Shown here in pieces: positions 41,274 through 45,456 of a DNA stretch of 45,456 nucleotides. Position numbers and translations under genes: made by a program. A model generated the notes under the pieces. The model was not told where the DNA came from, searched no databases, and was given only the letters and a program-made list of their open reading frames with translations. Origin of the DNA: Ruminococcaceae bacterium UBA4871 (lineage in GTDB: Bacteria > Bacillota > Clostridia > Oscillospirales > Acutalibacteraceae); NCBI GenBank assembly GCA_002399445.1, contig DHDR01000012.1, positions 1,631 to 47,086 of the forward strand. The letters are read 5' to 3'. The stretch's first letter is position 1. Every line of letters begins with the position of its first letter.

Positions 41274-41838
41274 AGAAAAGAAGGAAGGAATTTTACAAAA
41301 GCTTGCCGAAAATGGTACGGGGAGAAAAGCGGTGATTACTGTCGGTATTATCGGTATTGCCCTTATTTTCCTTTCCAGCTTTTTTTCCGGGGGAAACCGT
41401 ACGGGAAAATCTACTTCCTCTTCGTCTACTGCTGCATCGTCAGAAAATGATGAAAGCTATGCCAGACAGCTTGAGCAGGAACTGACCGCCGCAATCAGTG
41501 GAATTAAGGGTGCGGGAACCCCCCATGTTTTAGTGACACTGGAACAAAGCAGTGCACAGGTCTATGCACAGCAGGAAAAACATGCCACCCAAAAGCAAAA
41601 TGGCTCTTCTGGTACTGGACAAGATGCTGACAGTACAGAGACCGGCTATATTATTGTAAAAGATGCTGATGGCAACGAACATGCGCTGCCTGTAACACGG
41701 CAGCAGCCGAAAGTGCAGGGAGTAGTCGTAACATGCCCGGGTGCAGAAAATCCGGATGTGCAGCAGGCGGTACTGAATGCCGTGTCGGCGGCAACCGGTA
41801 TCAGCAGTGCCAGAATTTGTGTGGCGCCGTCTGCCTAG
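41266..41838 (+). CDS. spoIIIAG: Stage III sporulation protein AG
   Basis: This 190-residue protein has one membrane helix (about 25-43), a Ser/Thr-rich linker (SSSSTAASSEN) and a ring-building domain ending in VVVTCPGAENPDVQQAVLNAV. SpoIIIAG forms the large ring in the intermembrane space. GTG 41266 has GGAGGTGA six to seven bases upstream, inside the end of spoIIIAF. Confidence 0.94.
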   Translation: MDEEKKEGILQKLAENGTGRKAVITVGIIGIALIFLSSFFSGGNRTGKSTSSSSTAASSENDESYARQLEQELTAAISGIKGAGTPHVLVTLEQSSAQVYAQQEKHATQKQNGSSGTGQDADSTETGYIIVKDADGNEHALPVTRQQPKVQGVVVTCPGAENPDVQQAVLNAVSAATGISSARICVAPSA

Positions 41839-41892
41839 GAAAACTTTTGTCATTCCTGTAAACAGCTGCGCATAAAGATAAATAAACAGTGA

Positions 41893-41921
41893 TTCTCCAG
41901 AGGAAATCAAATTCTGGAGAA
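41893..41921 (+). other. Stem-loop between spoIIIAG and spoIIIAH
   Basis: TTCTCCAGA (41893-41901) pairs perfectly with TCTGGAGAA (41913-41921). No T-run follows, so it is not a standard terminator. It ends seven bases before the spoIIIAH ribosome binding site and could adjust the stoichiometry of AH relative to AG. Confidence 0.5.
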
Positions 41922-41940
41922 GGAAATGGAGGAGTACAGA

Positions 41941-42528
41941 ATGAAGGTACAAAAACGTCAGCTGGTACTGGCTGCGCTGGTGGTGGCATTGGGTGCGGCA
42001 GTTTATCTGAACTGGAGATTTTCCAATGGGAACCAGATGCTGGCGAAAGATGCTGCCGCATCACATGATTTAGGGCAGGTTCAGCTTGTAAATGCCAGTG
42101 AGACGATTCCGTCTTCAGCATCTTCCTCAGCATCTTCTGCCTTATCCAGCCAATCTTCTGCTTCATCCGGCAGTGATTATTTTACAGAAGCCCGTTTAAA
42201 TCGCCAGAAGGCAAGGGACAGTGCAATGGAAAGGCTGGAAAAAGAGCTTGCAGATACAAGTTCCGATGATGCAACTAAAAAAGAAACTGTCAAACAAATT
42301 GGAGATATTTCACAGGAACAGTTGAAAGAGAGCAATGCAGAAAATCTTATCAAGGCAAAAGGCTTTACGGACTGTGTGGTATTTCTGCAGAATGACGAAT
42401 GCAGTGTCGTTGTGAAAGAGGGGCGCACGAATATGGAAAATGCAGCTCTGATTGTAAAAGATGCTGTTTCCGGACAGACTGGCGTTTCCTATGATAAGAT
42501 CAAGGTGATTGAAGAAAAAGCTTCCTAA
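41941..42528 (+). CDS. spoIIIAH: Stage III sporulation protein AH
   Basis: The 195-residue protein has one membrane helix (about 7-24), a low-complexity Ser/Ala linker (about 60-80) and a C-terminal YscJ/FliF-like ring domain, the part that binds SpoIIQ from the forespore in B. subtilis. ATG 41941 is preferred because GGAGGAG lies six bases upstream; an in-frame ATG at 41926 would place that site inside the gene. About 100 bases separate it from spoIIIAG, more than between the other genes. Confidence 0.94.
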   Translation: MKVQKRQLVLAALVVALGAAVYLNWRFSNGNQMLAKDAAASHDLGQVQLVNASETIPSSASSSASSALSSQSSASSGSDYFTEARLNRQKARDSAMERLEKELADTSSDDATKKETVKQIGDISQEQLKESNAENLIKAKGFTDCVVFLQNDECSVVVKEGRTNMENAALIVKDAVSGQTGVSYDKIKVIEEKAS

Positions 42529-42550
42529 ACCTTGCATTTTTCCATTTTCC

Positions 42551-42580
42551 TTGCAAGCTGTCAATTAACCGTGGTATACT
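42551..42580 (+). promoter_or_regulatory. Promoter of the nusB-xseB operon
   Basis: TTGCAA (42551-42556), 18-base spacer, TATACT (42575-42580). The leader to the nusB start is about 80 bases. Confidence 0.75.
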
Positions 42581-42619
42581 ATTTTAAGTGGGGCCTAAAA
42601 AGAGAACACAGATGCAGAT

Positions 42620-42645
42620 AAAATCCTCCACGTCGGAGGATTTTT
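42620..42645 (+). terminator. Terminator-like attenuator in the nusB leader
   Basis: AAAATCCTCC (42620-42629), loop ACGTC, GGAGGATTTT (42635-42644), then a T-rich stretch. It lies between the promoter and nusB, not after spoIIIAH only, so it can act both as terminator for spoIIIA readthrough and as attenuator. The left arm ATCCTCCA (42623-42630) is also fully complementary to TGGAGGAT (42654-42661), which contains the nusB ribosome binding site. Confidence 0.75.
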
Positions 42646-42666
42646 CTTATTTTTGGAGGATCATTT

Positions 42667-43104
42667 ATGAAACGACATGAAGCGCGCAGACAGGCTTTTT
42701 TTCTGCTCTTTGAACAGAGCCTGAATGGTGGGACAATGGATGAACTGATCGACTATGCAAATGATGCCGGTTCTTTCTCAATGGACGACAGCAAAGGAGA
42801 AATACCTGTACCAGTGGATGAATTTGCACAGCAGCTGGCATTAGGAGTGGAAGCACATACAGAGCAATTGGATGCCGTAATTGATCAATATGCAAAAGGG
42901 TGGTCGGTGCGCCGGATTTCGCGGGTATGCCTTGCTTTACTGCGTCTGGCACTCTATGAAATGAAATGGGAATCGGATATTCCAGTCAGTGTTTCCATCA
43001 ATGAAGCGGTCGAGCTTGCCAAAGAATATGGTGGGGAAAACGATGCACCGTTTTTGAACGGAATACTGGGCACAGCGGCAAAGGAGCTGCAGAAAAATGG
43101 CTGA
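42667..43104 (+). CDS. nusB: Transcription antitermination factor NusB
   Basis: The 145-residue all-helical protein binds boxA RNA with NusE (S10) to support rRNA antitermination. It starts MKRHEARRQAFFLLFEQ, and the family C-terminal pattern RISRVCLALLRLALYEM, then VSINEAVELAKEYG and FLNGILG is complete. An acidic insert near residues 35-60 makes the N-terminal domain a little longer than in B. subtilis. GGAGGA lies six bases before ATG 42667. It overlaps the next gene by eight bases. Confidence 0.95.
   Translation: MKRHEARRQAFFLLFEQSLNGGTMDELIDYANDAGSFSMDDSKGEIPVPVDEFAQQLALGVEAHTEQLDAVIDQYAKGWSVRRISRVCLALLRLALYEMKWESDIPVSVSINEAVELAKEYGGENDAPFLNGILGTAAKELQKNG
42704..42716 (+). promoter_or_regulatory. 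boxA-like sequence inside nusB
   Basis: TGCTCTTTGAACA closely matches boxA elements (E. coli rrn TGCTCTTTAACA; Gram-positive forms TGTTCTTTGAAAA). It sits 37 bases into the nusB coding region and is followed by a NusB-coding segment, so it could be chance imposed by the LLFEQ codons. Confidence 0.35.
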
Positions 43105-44032
43105 TGTTCTTGCACTGGATACCAGTAACTATACCACCAGCACAGCACTTTTTCGTGATGGACAAATCTTTCAGCAGAAGCATTTGCTTCCCGTAAAGGA
43201 AGGCGAGTTGGGCCTTCGTCAGAGCGATGCAGTATTCCATCATGTTCAGCAGCTTCCAGAATTGATGGAAGCACTGCTTGGGCAGTCGCCGCTGCAGAAA
43301 CTGCAGGCGGTCGGCTGTTCCGCAAGGCCGCGGACACAGCCGGGCAGCTATATGCCCTGTTTCACGGTTGGCCACGGGGCGGCCCGCATGCTTGCGGCGT
43401 CATTCGGGGTGTCTCTTCATTCCTTTTCCCATCAGCAGGGGCACATTGCTGCGGCACTGTGGTCGGCCCGGCGGCTGAATTTGTTTGAAAAAGAATTTAT
43501 TGCTTTTCATGTTTCCGGCGGTACTACAGAAGCGGTATTGGTTGCTCCGGACCGCGAAAATGTTTTTTCCGTAAGTCTTTTAGCACAATCGCTGGATTTG
43601 AAGGGCGGACAAGCTGTAGACCGAGTTGGAAAATTGCTGGGCCTGCGGTTTCCGGCAGGACCGGAGTTGGAAAAGCTGGCGGCACAATCCCAGAAACGAT
43701 ATAAGATTCATCCTTCCATGAAAGGTGCGGACTGTTCTCTCTCCGGCATTGAAAACCAATGCGGCAGGATGAAAAACGACGGAGTGCCGTTTCAGGATAT
43801 CGCAAAGTTTTGTCTTTGCAGTCTGCTGGCAGCACTGGATGCAATGGCGGAAACTTTATTGAGAGAGCATCCAAAGCTGCCGCTGGTTTTTGCCGGCGGT
43901 GTAATGGCCAATCAGTTTATTCGGAAATCGCTGACTGCAAAATACGGCGCATATTTTGCAGAGCCAGCCTTTTCAGCCGATAATGCCGCTGGTATTGCAG
44001 TACTAACGGCGCGCAGGGAGGGACTGCTGTGA
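43097..44032 (+). CDS. TsaD/Kae1 paralogue (M22 'glycoprotease' family)
   Basis: The 311-residue protein has the ASKHA fold of the TsaD/Kae1 family. The metal-binding HQQGH (His112, His116), SGGTTE (140-145), and GGVMANQFIRKSL with SADNAAG near the end are conserved. True TsaD makes t6A37 in tRNA; this shorter form in nusB-xseA operons of clostridia is a paralogue with unknown function, so I do not call it tsaD. It overlaps nusB by eight bases and xseA by four, implying coupled translation. Confidence 0.85.
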   Translation: MADVLALDTSNYTTSTALFRDGQIFQQKHLLPVKEGELGLRQSDAVFHHVQQLPELMEALLGQSPLQKLQAVGCSARPRTQPGSYMPCFTVGHGAARMLAASFGVSLHSFSHQQGHIAAALWSARRLNLFEKEFIAFHVSGGTTEAVLVAPDRENVFSVSLLAQSLDLKGGQAVDRVGKLLGLRFPAGPELEKLAAQSQKRYKIHPSMKGADCSLSGIENQCGRMKNDGVPFQDIAKFCLCSLLAALDAMAETLLREHPKLPLVFAGGVMANQFIRKSLTAKYGAYFAEPAFSADNAAGIAVLTARREGLL

Positions 44033-45177
44033 AACGGACCGGCGTTTTAACGGTTACGCAGGTAAACCAGTATGTCAAATTTTTACTGGAAGGGGACGAA
44101 AATCTCCGCTGCGTTTATGTGACAGGAGAGATCAGCAATTTCACGGATCAGTATCGATCTGGGCATTTATACTTTTCTCTAAAAGATGATAAATGTGCAT
44201 TGAAGGCAGTCATGTTTGCATCCGCTGCCTGTCGGCTGCGCTTTCAGCCGAAAAACGGGATGAAAGTTTTGGTGCGCGGTCGGATTTCTTCCTATGAGGT
44301 CTCAGGACAATATCAGCTTTATGCAGAAGAAATGCAGCCGGTTGGGGCAGGGGAACGGGCCGTTGCTCTGGAGCAGCTCAAAGAGCGATTGCGTAAGGAG
44401 GGAATTTTTGATGTGGAGCGGAAACAGAAACTCCCCCGTTATCCGATGCATGTTGGTGTGATTACCTCTTCAACTGGAGCGGTCATTCACGACATTCGCA
44501 ATGTTTTGTCCAGACGGTGGCCATTGGCAGAAATTATTTTGTATCCGGTGGCTGTACAGGGAACGGAGGCTGTCCCTCAGCTGGTACAGGCGCTGCAGAC
44601 TTTTAATGAGCGCAAGTGTGCGGATGTGTTGATTATCGGCCGCGGCGGAGGCAGTATGGAGGACCTCTGGGCCTTTAATGAAGAGCCTGTCGTACGTGCT
44701 GTGGCATCTTCCCAAATTCCAGTCATATCTGCGGTCGGGCATGAAACAGATGTGACGCTTACAGATTTCGCGGCTGATTTGCGTGCCCCCACACCAAGTG
44801 CAGCTGCAGAATTAGTTGCACCTGACCGTGCAGAATTGACAGATATGCTGATGCAGACAGCAGTCAGCATGCATATGAAAATGGAGCAGCGCCTCAATGA
44901 TGAACGCATGCAGATTGACCTGTTGGCACAGTCTCTGCAGGAAGCACTGGAAAAGCCAGTGCAGGTGCGTCGTCAGGAACTCAGCACGCTGGCAGGACGA
45001 CTGGAAGATTTGAGCCCGCTGAAAGTACTGCACCGCGGCTATTCCGTGGTCACGAGCGCCGGCGGTGATGTGTTAACAGATTCCAAAGTTGTCCGTGTCG
45101 GGGAGCAGTTGCGTGTGCATATGGAGAAAGGCTCGCTTTTCTGCACGGTAGATGAAAAGGAGGATCTGCATGAATAA
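44029..45177 (+). CDS. xseA: Exodeoxyribonuclease VII large subunit
   Basis: The 382-residue protein is the catalytic subunit of ExoVII, which degrades single-stranded DNA. An N-terminal OB fold (TQVNQYVKFLLEGDENLRCVYV-type start, about 1-100) is followed by the catalytic core with IIGRGGGSMEDLWAFNEE (about 202-219) and SAVGHETDVTLTDFAADLRAPTP (about 234-256). The coiled-coil region after about residue 265 is shorter than in the 450-residue enterobacterial enzyme. GTG 44029 overlaps the previous stop by four bases, with GGAGGG upstream. Confidence 0.95.
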   Translation: MKRTGVLTVTQVNQYVKFLLEGDENLRCVYVTGEISNFTDQYRSGHLYFSLKDDKCALKAVMFASAACRLRFQPKNGMKVLVRGRISSYEVSGQYQLYAEEMQPVGAGERAVALEQLKERLRKEGIFDVERKQKLPRYPMHVGVITSSTGAVIHDIRNVLSRRWPLAEIILYPVAVQGTEAVPQLVQALQTFNERKCADVLIIGRGGGSMEDLWAFNEEPVVRAVASSQIPVISAVGHETDVTLTDFAADLRAPTPSAAAELVAPDRAELTDMLMQTAVSMHMKMEQRLNDERMQIDLLAQSLQEALEKPVQVRRQELSTLAGRLEDLSPLKVLHRGYSVVTSAGGDVLTDSKVVRVGEQLRVHMEKGSLFCTVDEKEDLHE

Positions 45178-45385
45178 AAAGCTTAAATTTGAGCAGGCAA
45201 TGGATCAGTTGGCAGAGGTCGTTCAGCAGTTGGAGAGTGGCAGCGCTCCGCTTGATGAAACCATGAAGCTTTATCAGGAGGGCATGAAACTGACAGCTTT
45301 CTGCTATCAGAAGCTGCAGGATGCCGAACAGAAAGTCAAAACGATTTCTGCAGGGGAAAAACCCAAGACGGACAACGAAAAATAA
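45170..45385 (+). CDS. xseB: Exodeoxyribonuclease VII small subunit
   Basis: This 71-residue protein is a helical hairpin that coats the coiled coil of XseA: FEQAMDQLAEVVQQLESGSAPLDETMKLYQEGMKL is the family signature (given here as two adjoining helices). AAGGAGG lies eight bases before ATG 45170, inside the end of xseA, with which it overlaps by eight bases. The usual neighbour ispA is not reached before the window ends. Confidence 0.95.
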   Translation: MNKKLKFEQAMDQLAEVVQQLESGSAPLDETMKLYQEGMKLTAFCYQKLQDAEQKVKTISAGEKPKTDNEK

Positions 45386-45456
45386 CGGCTGCTTATGCAG
45401 TTCCATTTGCAGTGAAACTTTTGGCTTTTCTGCCTTTCAAAAAACTTGTGATAATC
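45386..45456 (+). promoter_or_regulatory. Possible promoter for a gene beyond the window
   Basis: The last bases contain TGTGATAAT (45447-45455), which resembles an extended -10, and no terminator is seen after xseB. The evidence is weak because the sequence stops here. Confidence 0.25.

Noticed and set aside
1..45456. CRISPR arrays, insertion sequences, integrases or prophage genes
   Set aside because: No spaced direct repeats, transposase or integrase motifs, or phage structural genes were seen on either strand.

Overview
The window looks like a chromosomal segment of a low-to-mid GC, endospore-forming anaerobic Firmicute. The complete spoIIIAA-AH operon, a Rex-type operator upstream of L-lactate dehydrogenase, FeoAB with a FeoB-associated Cys-rich peptide, a 2-hydroxyacyl-CoA-dehydratase-activator-like pair, consensus sigma-A promoters and strong AGGAGG ribosome binding sites all point to class Clostridia. 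Gene order at the right end (spoIIIA operon, nusB, M22-family protein, xseA, xseB) suggests the Oscillospirales/Ruminococcaceae side; that placement is inference, not a database result.

Layout. 1-5000: the 3' end of a metallo-beta-lactamase-fold hydrolase converges on a two-gene minus-strand operon encoding a large BadF/HgdC-type ATPase plus an HgdB-like partner. 5000-9200: a cyclophilin, YebC, a CBS-domain family II pyrophosphatase and tRNA-Gly(GCC), each with its own promoter or terminator. 9200-15800: typA with a DEDDh exonuclease, pgeF coupled to a PflX-like radical SAM gene, a hemolysin III-like membrane protein and a membrane-anchored polysaccharide deacetylase. 15800-22300: a Ca2+-type P-ATPase (minus), an O-antigen-ligase-like protein, ilvD and a TetR regulator. 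22300-25500: a solitary PglX-like DNA adenine methyltransferase with its own promoter and no BREX partner genes. 25700-27200: a COG2509 FAD-dependent dehydrogenase. 27270-32880: a surface-polysaccharide locus made of a divergent MBOAT/SGNH O-acylation pair and a Wzy-like polymerase followed by a Wzz protein fused to a degenerate BY-kinase domain. 33000-37300: feoA-feoB-Cys-rich peptide, ldh under a perfect Rex box, and a Dabb protein. 37400-42530: spoIIIAA to spoIIIAH. 42550-45390: nusB, a TsaD paralogue, xseA and xseB, with a leader that contains a terminator-like hairpin.

How the genes work together. Cell-envelope polysaccharide functions are spread over the deacetylase, O-antigen ligase, MBOAT/SGNH and Wzy/Wzz genes, and could act on one exported polymer. 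Iron uptake (feo), redox-controlled lactate formation (Rex/ldh) and the radical-type dehydratase activator fit a fermentative anaerobe. No phage, transposon, integrase, CRISPR array or complete defence island was seen. The most unusual items are the orphan PglX, the catalytically degenerate Wzz-BY-kinase, and the nusB leader, where a terminator hairpin and an alternative Shine-Dalgarno-sequestering pairing share one arm and a boxA-like element lies just inside the coding region.
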